Assembly: GCA_900546085.1 (NCBI GenBank)
Contig: URBS01000101.1
Span: 1 to 8,300 of the forward strand
Source of the DNA: an uncultured Collinsella sp.
GTDB lineage: Bacteria > Actinomycetota > Coriobacteriia > Coriobacteriales > Coriobacteriaceae
Length of the DNA: 8,300 nucleotides
Reading direction: 5' to 3'
Both the position numbers and the translations under genes were made by a program. Positions 1 to 5,999 of this stretch are shown one piece after another. The notes under the pieces were generated by a model. The model searched no databases and had not been told where the DNA came from. It worked only from the letters and a program-made list of their open reading frames with translations. Position 1 is the first letter of the stretch. Each line of letters begins with the position of its first letter.

Positions 1-363
1 TTCTTTGCCTCCGGGGTGTTCTATTACTTTCTGACCGAGCAGGTCAAAAAATTGGTGCAAAAAATGGCGGACGCTTTCCCCGGCGGTGTGCTGGTCTTTG
101 ATGCTGCCAATCGGACGGCAGTAAAGATGATCGCAAAAACATGGCTTAAGACTGCAAAAATCAAGGATGTGGGGGCATATTTTGCGGTTTCGGATGCCGC
201 CAAGGAAATCGGCACGTGGAACAGCCGTCTGCAGGTCACAAGTCGCGGCTATATGCTGGGTTACAACGATTTGAGAGACCCTTCTGTCAGCGGCTTTTTC
301 CGGTTTCTCGCAAGGGTCGGTGACAACGGGATGAAAATGCAAATCGTGAAAATTAGATTTTAA
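1..363 (+). CDS. SAM-dependent methyltransferase, LCM-like, C-terminal part (5' partial)
   Basis: The reading frame is open from base 1 to a TAA at 361-363, giving 120 visible residues; the start lies left of the window. The segment GVFYYF near residue 5, followed by a charged helix and FPGGVLVFDAAN, matches the second half of a class I methyltransferase of the leucine carboxyl methyltransferase-like (PPM1/Tcmp) family. In that family this strand and helix follow the SAM-binding part, which is not visible here. The end, MKMQIVKIRF, fits the usual closing beta strand. Members methylate carboxyl or hydroxyl groups of proteins or small molecules in the cytoplasm; the substrate cannot be told. 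Base composition is more AT-rich than in guaA next door, which may mean acquisition by transfer. The family call is from recognised motifs, without an alignment. Confidence 0.7.
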   Translation, partial: FFASGVFYYFLTEQVKKLVQKMADAFPGGVLVFDAANRTAVKMIAKTWLKTAKIKDVGAYFAVSDAAKEIGTWNSRLQVTSRGYMLGYNDLRDPSVSGFFRFLARVGDNGMKMQIVKIRF

Positions 364-372
364 AAGGCAAAA

Positions 373-489
373 ATGAAGCCCATTCACTTTGACGTCGAAG
401 AAGACGGCTTTTACGGCACATATTGGGCGTGCAAGGACACACATACAGCAGCGGACACGGATTCGATTGAAACCGTGCCCGCTATCTGA
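373..489 (+). CDS. Small hypothetical protein, 38 aa, possible gene remnant
   Basis: An ATG at 373 opens a 38-codon frame that begins MKPIHFDVEEDGFYGTYW and ends at TGA 487-489. AAGG at 364-367 sits 5 bases before the ATG, a usable ribosome binding site. The gene starts 9 bases after the methyltransferase stop, so the two are probably co-transcribed. The peptide is acidic, with aromatic residues in its first half and no membrane segment or signal peptide. I do not recognise it. The abrupt end just before the guaA 3' end, and the AT-rich composition shared with the methyltransferase, make a truncated remnant of a longer gene as likely as a real small protein. Confidence 0.35.
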   Translation: MKPIHFDVEEDGFYGTYWACKDTHTAADTDSIETVPAI

Positions 490-517
490 TACTATATTAT
501 TTTATCGAACGCCTGTT

Positions 518-2116
518 CTACTCCCACTCGATCGTCGCGGGCGGCTTGGACGTGATGTCGTAGCACACGCGGTTGGCACCGGGAACCTCGGCGACGATAC
601 GGCCGGAGATGCGGGCCAGCACGTCGTAGGGCAGCTTGGCCCAGTCGGCGGTCATGGCGTCGCTGGACTCCACGGCGCGCAAGATGATCGGGCGCTGATA
701 GGTGCGCTCGTCGCCCATAACGCCAACGGACTTGATGTCGGGCAGGACCGCAAAATACTGCCAGCAGCTGTGCTCGGAGTTGCGTTCGCCGGTCTGCTCA
801 AACAGACGCTGGTTATAGGCGTCGAGCTCCTCGCGCACGATGGCGTCGGCATTCTTGAGGATCTCGAGCTTCTCCTTGTCGACCGCACCGATGATGCGGA
901 TGGCCAGGCCCGGGCCCGGGAAGGGCTGGCGGAACACGATATGACCCGGCAGGCCCAGTGCTAGACCAAGCGCGCGGACCTCGTCCTTAAAGAAGTGGTC
1001 GAGCGGCTCGATCAGGTCGAAATGCACGCCGTCGGGGAACGGGATCAGGTTGTGGTGGCTCTTGATGGTGGCCGTCTTGCCGCCCGTCTTGCGCGCGCCG
1101 GACTCGATGATGTCGGGGTAGATGGTGCCCTGAGCCAGGTACTTGACCGGCTTGCCGTCGCACTCGAGCTGCTGGGCGACCGCGAAGAACTCTTTCCAGA
1201 ACTGCGTGCCGATGATGCGGCGCTTCTCCTCGGGCTCGGTCACGCCGGCCAGAAGCTCGACGTAGCGGTCCTCGGCGTGGACGTGGATAAAGTCGACGTC
1301 AAACTGCTTGGTGAAGACCTCCTCCACCTGCTCGGGCTCGCCCTTGCGCAGCAGGCCGTGGTTGATGAACACACAGGTCATCTGCTTGCCCACGGCGCGA
1401 GCGCCCAGCGCAGCCACGACGGAGGAGTCGACGCCGCCGGACAAGGCCAGAATCACGCGGTCGTCGCCGACCTTCTCGCGGAACTCGGCCGTCATGGTCT
1501 CGACCAGGTTATCCATGCTCCAGTTGGGCTCCAGGCCGCAGATCTCAAACAGGAAGTTGCTCAGCAGCTGCTGACCGTACTCGGAGTGCTTGACCTCGGG
1601 GTGGAACTGCGTGGTGAAAATCTTGCGCTCGACGCACTCCATGGCGGCAACCGGGCATACGTCGGTGCTGGCGGTAACGGTAAAGCCCTCGGGCACCTCG
1701 GACACGGCGTCGCGATGGCTCATCCACACAGTCTGCTCCATGGGCGTGGAGTTAAAGAGCTTGGCGCCGGCAGTGCGCGTAATAGTGGCGCGGCCGTACT
1801 CGCCCACCTCGGAGTGGCCGACCTTGCCGCCGAGCGTCACGGCCGTGATCTGATGACCGTAGCAAAAGCCCAGGACGGGAAGGCCCAGGTCAAAGATGGC
1901 GGGGTCGATGGACGGAGCGTCCTCGGCATACACAGAAGCCGGGCCGCCGGAAAGGATGAGCGCAGAGGCGTTCATCTCGCGAATCTCGTCGGCCGAAATG
2001 TCGCAGGGGACAATCTCGGAATACACGTTGAGGTCGCGGACGCGACGGGCAATGAGCTGACCGTACTGCGCACCAAAGTCGAGTACGAGGACCTTTGCGG
2101 AAGCCTTTTGATCCAT
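518..2116 (-). CDS. guaA: GMP synthase (glutamine-hydrolysing)
   Basis: The enzyme converts XMP, ATP and glutamine to GMP in the cytoplasm, the last step of guanine nucleotide synthesis. It has 532 residues, within the normal family range. The N-terminal class I glutamine amidotransferase domain (about 7-195) carries the nucleophile Cys85 in GFCYGHQ and the His172/Glu174 pair in FHPEV. The ATP pyrophosphatase domain follows with the P-loop SGGVDSS at 226-232, then KSHHN and RQPFPGPGLAIRI, and the C-terminus ends in DITSKPPATIEWE, as is typical for GuaA dimerisation domains. The frame is open further upstream to 2242, but the start at 2116 is chosen because AGGGGGA (2127-2121) lies 4 bases before this ATG and homology begins at once with KVLVLDFGAQY. 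It diverges from ansA. No clear purine riboswitch core was seen in its leader. Confidence 0.97.
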   Translation of the reverse strand: MDQKASAKVLVLDFGAQYGQLIARRVRDLNVYSEIVPCDISADEIREMNASALILSGGPASVYAEDAPSIDPAIFDLGLPVLGFCYGHQITAVTLGGKVGHSEVGEYGRATITRTAGAKLFNSTPMEQTVWMSHRDAVSEVPEGFTVTASTDVCPVAAMECVERKIFTTQFHPEVKHSEYGQQLLSNFLFEICGLEPNWSMDNLVETMTAEFREKVGDDRVILALSGGVDSSVVAALGARAVGKQMTCVFINHGLLRKGEPEQVEEVFTKQFDVDFIHVHAEDRYVELLAGVTEPEEKRRIIGTQFWKEFFAVAQQLECDGKPVKYLAQGTIYPDIIESGARKTGGKTATIKSHHNLIPFPDGVHFDLIEPLDHFFKDEVRALGLALGLPGHIVFRQPFPGPGLAIRIIGAVDKEKLEILKNADAIVREELDAYNQRLFEQTGERNSEHSCWQYFAVLPDIKSVGVMGDERTYQRPIILRAVESSDAMTADWAKLPYDVLARISGRIVAEVPGANRVCYDITSKPPATIEWE

Positions 2117-2134
2117 GGTTTCCCCCTCTTGTTG

Positions 2135-2157
2135 GCGGGGAGCCGGTGCCCACCCGC
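2135..2157 (-). promoter_or_regulatory. Hairpin in the guaA leader, close to the ribosome binding site
   Basis: GCGGG and CCCGC arms of 5 bp enclose a 13-base GC-rich loop, ending 18 bases before the guaA ATG. It could affect ribosome access. There is no U-run after it, so it is not an intrinsic terminator. Upstream on the same strand TATAAC and TACACT (within 2178-2199) are possible -10 elements, but neither has a convincing -35, so the guaA promoter is not assigned. Short GC-rich stems are common by chance in such DNA. Confidence 0.2.
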
Positions 2158-2272
2158 GTGAATGAACGAAAATAACTTCCATAGTGTACACGTTATATGG
2201 GGTTTCTCGTCCCTCGCGGCCATCAGCGCACGGCAAACGCACGACCTGGGCCCTTATTTGACGGCAATTGAA

Positions 2273-2314
2273 GTATTACTAAACATTACAGATGATGTAT
2301 TACGTTTGAACATT
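2273..2314. repeat. Pair of direct repeats upstream of ansA
   Basis: GTATTAC occurs at 2273-2279 and again at 2297-2303, and each copy is followed closely by AACATT (2282-2287 and 2309-2314). The two copies are 24 to 27 bases apart, a little over two helical turns, in the AT-rich part of the guaA-ansA gap, and the second overlaps the proposed ansA -35. The arrangement would suit a regulator binding side by side, but no known operator consensus was recognised. Confidence 0.35.
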
Positions 2315-2333
2315 GGACACCCTGTGCCACAAT
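2306..2333 (+). promoter_or_regulatory. Candidate promoter of ansA
   Basis: TTGAAC (2306-2311) and CACAAT (2328-2333) are separated by 16 bases, and TGC directly before the -10 makes an extended -10. Each hexamer matches four of six consensus positions. Transcription would start near 2340, giving a leader of about 45 bases that carries the AGGA ribosome binding site of ansA. Confidence 0.45.
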
Positions 2334-2384
2334 ACTGCCGAACGACTCCGCCCTTGCGGCGACAAAACCGATAGGAATACCAGC

Positions 2385-3398
2385 ATGAAGCGCATCCTTC
2401 TCATCGCCACGGGCGGCACCATCGCATCGACCGAGGACGGCAACGGCCTCTCCCCCGCCCTGACCGGTGAGGAGCTCGCCCAGAGCGTCCCCGAGATCTC
2501 GGGCCTCTGCGAGCTCGACGTCGTGCAGCCCATGAACATCGACAGCACCAATATGCGCCCCAGTGACTGGATGCGTATCCGCGACGTCATCGTCGAGGGT
2601 TATGCCGACCACGACGGCTTCGTGATTCTGCACGGCACCGACACCATGAGCTACACCGCGGCGGCGCTTTCCTATCTGATTCAGGACAGCCCCAAGCCTA
2701 TCGTACTCACCGGCTCGCAAAAGCCCATGGGCAATCCCTTTACCGACGCCAAGCTCAACCTGTACCAGAGCCTGCTCTATGCGCTCGACGAGCACTCGCA
2801 CGACGTCTCAATCGTGTTTGGCGGCGTCGCCATTGCCGGCACGCGCGCCCGCAAGCAGCGTACCATGAGCTTTAACGCGTTCATTAGCGTCAACTATCCG
2901 CCCATTGCCTATATCCGCAACGACCGCATCGTTCGCAACGGACTCCATGGCACTCACCAGAACGAGAACCCGGTTCGTTTCTACGACAGCATCGACCCGC
3001 GCGTATTTGTACTCAAGCTTACGCCCGGCGTAAACCCGGGTATCCTGGACGCCCTTGCCGATAGCTACGACGCCGTGATTCTGGAGACCTTTGGCATTGG
3101 CGGTATTCCCGAGTTTGGCGAGTCCGGCGAGTCATTCCAGGAGACAATTTTCCGCTGGGTCGATTCGGGCCGCACCGTCGTTATGACCACGCAGGTCCCC
3201 GAAGAGGGCCTCGATCTGGGCGTTTATGAGGTCGGCCGTGCTTACGCCGATCATCCGGGCATTCTGCGCGGCGACGATATGACAACCGAGACGCTCGTGG
3301 CCAAAACCATGTGGGCACTCGGCCAGTCACGCGATGCCGCCGAGATCCAGCGCCTGTTCTACAGCCAAGTCAACCACGACCGCATCCCGATGGCGTAA
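2385..3398 (+). CDS. ansA: L-asparaginase, type I (cytoplasmic)
   Basis: This enzyme hydrolyses asparagine to aspartate and ammonia. The 337-residue length is almost that of E. coli AnsA, and there is no signal peptide, so the cytoplasmic type I form is more likely than the periplasmic type II. Motifs in order are ATGGTIAS with the nucleophile Thr12, the substrate-binding DST at 53-55, HGTDTM at 83-88 with Thr85 and Asp86 of the second catalytic set, and RARK with the catalytic Lys157. All expected catalytic residues are present. The frame is open upstream to 2313, but the ATG at 2385 is chosen because AGGA at 2373-2376 is well placed and the family N-terminus MKRILLIATGG begins there. It is a single gene, divergent from guaA and convergent with the regulator gene at 3720-3938. 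Confidence 0.93.
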   Translation: MKRILLIATGGTIASTEDGNGLSPALTGEELAQSVPEISGLCELDVVQPMNIDSTNMRPSDWMRIRDVIVEGYADHDGFVILHGTDTMSYTAAALSYLIQDSPKPIVLTGSQKPMGNPFTDAKLNLYQSLLYALDEHSHDVSIVFGGVAIAGTRARKQRTMSFNAFISVNYPPIAYIRNDRIVRNGLHGTHQNENPVRFYDSIDPRVFVLKLTPGVNPGILDALADSYDAVILETFGIGGIPEFGESGESFQETIFRWVDSGRTVVMTTQVPEEGLDLGVYEVGRAYADHPGILRGDDMTTETLVAKTMWALGQSRDAAEIQRLFYSQVNHDRIPMA

Positions 3399-3437
3399 TC
3401 CCTAAGGCAGTTCCACTTATCGCAGCCTCAAACGACA

Positions 3438-3479
3438 GGTGGTCCCCCTCGGGCCGTGCAAAAATCGGAGTATTCTGCA
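3438..3479 (+). repeat. Intergenic repeat motif, copy 1 (plus orientation)
   Basis: It consists of GGTGGTCCCCCT (3438-3449), a 7-base spacer, and a 23-base part (3457-3479) that begins TGCAAAAATCG and ends GAGTATTCTGCA. It starts 39 bases after the ansA stop, in the ansA sense direction. The copy at 3643-3688 on the other strand agrees except for small indels and a few substitutions. This is too much likeness for chance within 300 bases, so a shared origin or function is likely. Whether it recurs elsewhere in the genome cannot be seen here. Confidence 0.7.
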
Positions 3480-3503
3480 ATTTCTCCGCCGGAGGCGCAG
3501 AAT
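3472..3503 (+). other. Nested hairpin downstream of ansA
   Basis: Outer arms ATTCTGC (3472-3478) and GCAGAAT (3497-3503) enclose an inner CTCC/GGAG stem (3484-3487 and 3491-3494). The left outer arm is the end of repeat copy 1. No T-run follows directly, so it is not a standard intrinsic terminator, though it could serve as a weak one, stop exonucleases, or be part of an element end. Confidence 0.4.
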
Positions 3504-3595
3504 CGGCTGATTGTTAGACAAACTTTTAGGACGAACGGGCCGTCTAGTAAATATTTATTCCTCATTTTTATTTATCGCGTGGATTAACTACTGTT

Positions 3596-3625
3596 AAAAA
3601 GGCAACGCCAGCCGCTCGGGCTACC
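3596..3625 (-). terminator. Candidate intrinsic terminator of the Cro/CI-type regulator gene
   Basis: Read on the minus strand, GGTAGC (3625-3620) can pair with GTTGCC (3606-3601) using two G-U pairs, with an inner AGCC/GGCT stem as an alternative fold. Five T follow directly (3600-3596). It lies about 95 bases past the stop of the regulator gene and after repeat copy 2. The stem is imperfect, hence modest confidence. Confidence 0.4.
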
Positions 3626-3642
3626 ATCTACGGCCGAACAGG

Positions 3643-3688
3643 TGCTGAATACTCGCGATTTTGCACATCGCAACCAGGGGGACCCGCC
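3643..3688 (-). repeat. Intergenic repeat motif, copy 2 (minus orientation)
   Basis: Read on the minus strand, it has GGCGGGTCCCCCT (3688-3676), a 10-base spacer, and a 23-base part (3665-3643) beginning TGCAAAATCGC and ending GAGTATTCAGCA. It starts 31 bases after the stop of the regulator gene, in that gene's sense direction, mirroring copy 1 after ansA. The sequences beyond the two copies differ, although both go on to a hairpin. Confidence 0.7.
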
Positions 3689-3719
3689 CAAAGAGCGTCA
3701 AATACAGCGGGGGAACGCC

Positions 3720-3938
3720 CTATTCGATACCCTCGAGAAGCTCTGACACCGTCATGCCGAGTGCGGGCGCGATCTTAAATAGAACCTTGAGCGTGAAATT
3801 TGCCGTCCCATCTTCGATTCGGTCGAGGTAGGGTCGGCTGATTCCTGTCGCCACACAAAAATCGACCTTGGAGATACCAAGGTCCCTGCGCGTCTGCTCG
3901 ACTCGCTTGCCAAGAATCTGTTTCGCACGTTCGTCCAT
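3720..3938 (-). CDS. Small Cro/CI-type (XRE) helix-turn-helix regulator
   Basis: This 72-residue protein is almost only a DNA-binding domain. Five helices can be traced: about 3-18, 23-30, 33-43, 50-59 and 63-70. The second and third form the helix-turn-helix, with ISRPYLDRIEDG as the recognition helix and its cap. There is no ligand-binding or multimerisation domain, so it probably acts as a simple dimeric repressor. The ATG at 3938 has no strong purine-rich site before it, so translation may be weak, which is common for autoregulators. It diverges from the gene at 4015, and the 76 bases between them contain a perfect 24-bp palindrome that is its most likely operator. The family is clear; the target and repressor role are inferred from position. 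Confidence 0.88.
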   Translation of the reverse strand: MDERAKQILGKRVEQTRRDLGISKVDFCVATGISRPYLDRIEDGTANFTLKVLFKIAPALGMTVSELLEGIE

Positions 3939-3967
3939 GCAGCCGAGTTTGAAATGGAGCTGAACAA

Positions 3968-3991
3968 AAACGTAAACTATAGTTTACGTTT
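3968..3991. promoter_or_regulatory. 24-bp perfect palindrome, likely operator with overlapping divergent -10 elements
   Basis: The left half AAACGTAAACTA is followed directly by its exact reverse complement. At its centre, TATAGT on the plus strand (3978-3983) and TATAGT on the minus strand (3981-3976) overlap and resemble -10 elements facing both ways. A second palindrome, CGTTTAAACG (3987-3996), overlaps the right end and adds another half-site. Neither direction has a good -35 hexamer. A dimer of the adjacent Cro/CI-type protein bound here would block both promoters. The palindrome is seen directly; the operator role is inferred. Confidence 0.75.
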
Positions 3992-4014
3992 AAACGAATA
4001 CACAGGAGTTTTCT

Positions 4015-4404
4015 ATGTCGGGTTCTTCGGTCCGCATGTACCGAGCCATGCTTCGCACAAACAGCGCACCGCCCAAGCTCGTCGTCGTTGAAGCCGAATG
4101 CCTTTCGCCCGATGAGCGCACAGCATTTGCATTGCTATCAAGTCGCGTCGCCGCCGTACTGGTCCCTTGCCCGGCGCAAGGTGAACTTGCCATCCAATGC
4201 CAAGCGCACAGCTGCTCGCTCAATCAGGCTGCCGTAATCGCAACCAGCCAACGTGGTCTGCCCCTTCTCCTGGAAGCCGGTATCGCACTCGCCCTTCGCG
4301 GCGCCGGATACGAAAACGAGGCCGCCGCCGACATGGTCTTTAAACCACAATCGAGCGGCGGCCTCGCAGCAGCCCTTGAATATGCGTGCAGGCTCGTTGC
4401 CTAA
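4015..4404 (+). CDS. Small HAD-like (Cof-type) protein lacking catalytic motifs
   Basis: This 129-residue protein has AGGAG at 4004-4008, 6 bases before the ATG. From about residue 73 to the end it reads like the last part of a Cof-type HAD phosphatase: AAVIATSQRGLPLLLEAGIALAL, then ENEAAADMVFKPQSSGGLAAALEYA, the places where the family has GDxxND, MLxxAGxGVAM and AADxVxxSNxEDGVAxxLE. The metal-binding GDxxND is replaced by TSQRGLP, and there is no DxDGT motif or cap domain, so phosphatase activity is unlikely. Residues 20-50 could be a remnant of the Rossmann core. It may be a binding or regulatory protein derived from a phosphatase, or a decayed but still translated gene. It is expressed away from the small regulator across the shared palindrome and meets the DUF1648 gene tail to tail 9 bases later. 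The fold call is by eye. Confidence 0.6.
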   Translation: MSGSSVRMYRAMLRTNSAPPKLVVVEAECLSPDERTAFALLSSRVAAVLVPCPAQGELAIQCQAHSCSLNQAAVIATSQRGLPLLLEAGIALALRGAGYENEAAADMVFKPQSSGGLAAALEYACRLVA

Positions 4405-4413
4405 AAGGACAGG

Positions 4414-4797
4414 CTAGAAACCAAAGCCAAAGCCCGTTCCGGTAATCGCCGAGTACATAAAGTAAACGTTGACCACGTTGAGGAACACACCCGTGATGCA
4501 ACCATTACGCAGGTAGCGCTCGCACACGATGCGCGCCATGGCGGCGGAGTCATCATTGTTTTTAGCCTGGCGTCCTGCCGTAAAGTACGTCGCCACGCTC
4601 AGCAGCAGGTTGAGCACCGGCAGTGCCAGCAACTCGTAGCTCTTGCCCCAGCGCGTCACCTCGCCGGCTGCATTAAACTTCGTTGCCACCTCGGGACCAA
4701 TGTTGGGGATCACAAACGCCGCTACCACCAGCGGAATCACCGCAAGTACGAGCAGCGCGATACCCATGTAGCCGGCTTTTTTGCCATATTTAAACAT
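4414..4797 (-). CDS. DUF1648-type membrane protein
   Basis: The 127-residue product has three hydrophobic helices, about 10-31, 55-74 and 99-118. Between the first two lies IGPEVATKFNAAGEVTRWGKS, which fits the DUF1648 pattern of a proline-ended helix, a (H/K)FNxxGxxxxW segment and a conserved GK. Known family members include SdpI-like immunity proteins and many proteins of unknown role; this one is short and has only the DUF1648 unit. The C-terminus GTGFGFGF is odd but short. It begins 11 bases after ychF, and its ribosome binding site AAGGA overlaps the ychF stop codon, so the two are probably translated from one message. No terminator lies in the 9 bases before the converging gene end at 4404. 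Confidence 0.75.
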   Translation of the reverse strand: MFKYGKKAGYMGIALLVLAVIPLVVAAFVIPNIGPEVATKFNAAGEVTRWGKSYELLALPVLNLLLSVATYFTAGRQAKNNDDSAAMARIVCERYLRNGCITGVFLNVVNVYFMYSAITGTGFGFGF

Positions 4798-4808
4798 GTG
4801 CGTCGTCC

Positions 4809-5885
4809 TTACACGTTAAAGCGGAAGTGCACGACGTCGCCATCGGCCATGACATAGTCCTTGCCCTCAATACGCAGCTTGCCGGCGGCCTTGGCGCCCT
4901 GCTCACCGCCGAGCTCGATGTAGTCGTCATAGCCAATGACCTCGGCCTTAATAAAGCCGCGCTCAAAGTCGGTGTGGATAACGCCGGCGGCCTGCGGGGC
5001 GGTCGCGCCCTGACGAACCGTCCAGGCCTTGACCTCCATCTCGCCGGCCGTAAAGAACGACTGCAGGCCAAGCAGCTTATAGGCCGCCTGTGCGAGCACG
5101 TCCAGGCCGGGCTGCTCCAAGCCCAAGCTCTCCAGGTAGTCGGCGGCGTCCTCGGGATCGAGCTCGGAAAGCTCGGCCTCGATCTTGGCGCAGATGGGCA
5201 GCGGCTTGACGCCGTCGATGGGCGCCAGGTCCTCGTTGAGCATGTCCTCGTCTACGTTGGCCACATACAGGATGGGCTTCATGGTGAGCAGGAACAAGCC
5301 CTTGGCAGCGGCGCGCTCCTCGTCGGTCATCTCCATGGACGCGGCGCGCTTGCCCTCGTTGAGCCAGGCAAGCAGACGCTTGGCGACCTCGAACTTGGGC
5401 ACGAGCTCCTTGTCGCGCTTGGCCTCCTTCTCGAGCTTGGGCAGCTGCTTCTCGAGCGTACCCATGTCGGCCAGGATGAGCTCGGTCATGATGGTGTCGG
5501 CATCGCCGGCGGGATCGACGAACTCGCCCGTACGGCCCACCTCGCGCATGACATTGGGGTCCTTAAAGTAGCGCACGACCTCGCAGATGGCGTCGGTCTC
5601 GCGAATGTTGGCCAGGAACTGGTTGCCCAAGCCCTCGCCCTCGTTGGCGCCCTTCACCAGACCTGCGATGTCGACGAACTCGACCGTCGCCGGCACGATG
5701 CGACCCGGGTTAACGATGTCGGCGAGCTTTTGCAGGCGGCTATCGGGCACGTCGACGATACCCACGTTGGGGTCGATCGTGGCGAACGGATAGTTGGCGG
5801 CAAGGCCGGTCTTTTTGGTAAGCGCGGTGAACAGCGTCGACTTGCCCACGTTGGGCAGGCCCACGATACCGATGGAAAGGGACAC
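4809..5885 (-). CDS. ychF: Redox-regulated ATPase YchF (Obg/YchF family)
   Basis: YchF is a conserved ribosome-associated NTPase that prefers ATP and is linked to translation and stress responses. The 358 residues match the usual size of about 363. Motifs in order are G1 GLPNVGKST at 9-17, G3 DIAGLVKGA at 72-80, the altered G4 NVDE at 210-213 that explains ATP preference in this family, a charged helical arm at about 130-200, and a C-terminal TGS domain from about 275 with [12 protein letters not shown]. The frame is open to an ATG at 5921, but GTG at 5885 is chosen because AAAGGAG lies 5 bases before it and the protein then begins [12 protein letters not shown], as in homologues. It is followed after 11 bases by the DUF1648 gene. 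Confidence 0.95.
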   Translation of the reverse strand: MSLSIGIVGLPNVGKSTLFTALTKKTGLAANYPFATIDPNVGIVDVPDSRLQKLADIVNPGRIVPATVEFVDIAGLVKGANEGEGLGNQFLANIRETDAICEVVRYFKDPNVMREVGRTGEFVDPAGDADTIMTELILADMGTLEKQLPKLEKEAKRDKELVPKFEVAKRLLAWLNEGKRAASMEMTDEERAAAKGLFLLTMKPILYVANVDEDMLNEDLAPIDGVKPLPICAKIEAELSELDPEDAADYLESLGLEQPGLDVLAQAAYKLLGLQSFFTAGEMEVKAWTVRQGATAPQAAGVIHTDFERGFIKAEVIGYDDYIELGGEQGAKAAGKLRIEGKDYVMADGDVVHFRFNV

Positions 5886-5922
5886 GACAGCTCCTTTTGG
5901 TACAAGCATTTCAAACTGCATA

Positions 5923-5952
5923 AGTATAGCGCCGCCGCAGCATCTGGGCTAA
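5923..5952 (-). promoter_or_regulatory. Candidate promoter of ychF
   Basis: On the minus strand TATACT (5928-5923) is a good -10. The best -35 is the weak TTAGCC (5952-5947) at a spacing of 18. Transcription would start near 5916, leaving a short leader of about 30 bases that holds the AAAGGAG site. The spacer lies inside a GC-rich inverted repeat (5931-5970). Confidence 0.4.
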
Positions 5953-5970
5953 CCCGGACGCCACGGCGGC
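5931..5970. repeat. Inverted repeat between the iron-sulfur gene and ychF
   Basis: GCCGCCG (5931-5937) and CGGCGGC (5964-5970) form a perfect 7-bp stem, with an inner GGG/CCC pair at 5946-5948 and 5953-5955. It lies 30 to 69 bases past the stop of the iron-sulfur gene and directly before the ychF -10. It could end transcription of the upstream gene, although no T-run follows, or serve as a binding site at the ychF promoter. Confidence 0.4.
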
Positions 5971-5999
5971 ACGAATGAAGCAGAGATAGGGGTCGCTGA

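Larger units (their letters stand above)
3399..3719. other. Gene-free gap between the convergent ansA and regulator gene
   Basis: This 321-base gap has no convincing coding frame. It holds two inverted copies of a motif of about 45 bases (3438-3479 and 3643-3688), a nested hairpin (3472-3503), and an AT-rich centre (about 3545-3600) that includes the palindrome TAAATATTTA. A stem followed by five T on the minus strand lies at 3596-3625. A 68-codon frame at 3311-3517 overlaps the ansA end and is not taken as a gene. The layout suits a transcription-end region for both flanking genes or a small non-coding mobile element. Confidence 0.6.

Noticed and set aside
995..2161. A 388-codon open frame on the plus strand opposite guaA.
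   Set aside because: It lies fully across guaA, whose catalytic motifs are intact, and has low-complexity shadow-like composition with no recognisable domain.
2116..2242. Longer N-terminus of guaA from an ATG at 2242.
   Set aside because: The extra 42 residues have no resemblance to GMP synthase, and the strong AGGGGGA site points to the ATG at 2116.
2117..2300. Possible purine riboswitch in front of guaA.
   Set aside because: I looked for the conserved purine-aptamer core and its paired loops on the minus strand and did not find them; only a short hairpin is seen.
3311..3517. A 68-codon frame overlapping the ansA 3' end and running into repeat copy 1.
   Set aside because: It has no ribosome binding site, its first half is in another frame of ansA, and its second half is repeat and hairpin sequence.
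3399..3719. CRISPR array or tRNA gene in the gene-free gap.
   Set aside because: There are just two repeat copies in opposite orientation, not a spaced direct array, and no tRNA-like cloverleaf or T-loop sequence.
4827..5978. A 383-codon open frame on the plus strand opposite ychF.
   Set aside because: It is the antisense of a clear ychF gene; GC-rich codon use keeps the opposite frame free of stops. Its composition (very rich in Leu, Gly, His and Val) is typical of such shadows.
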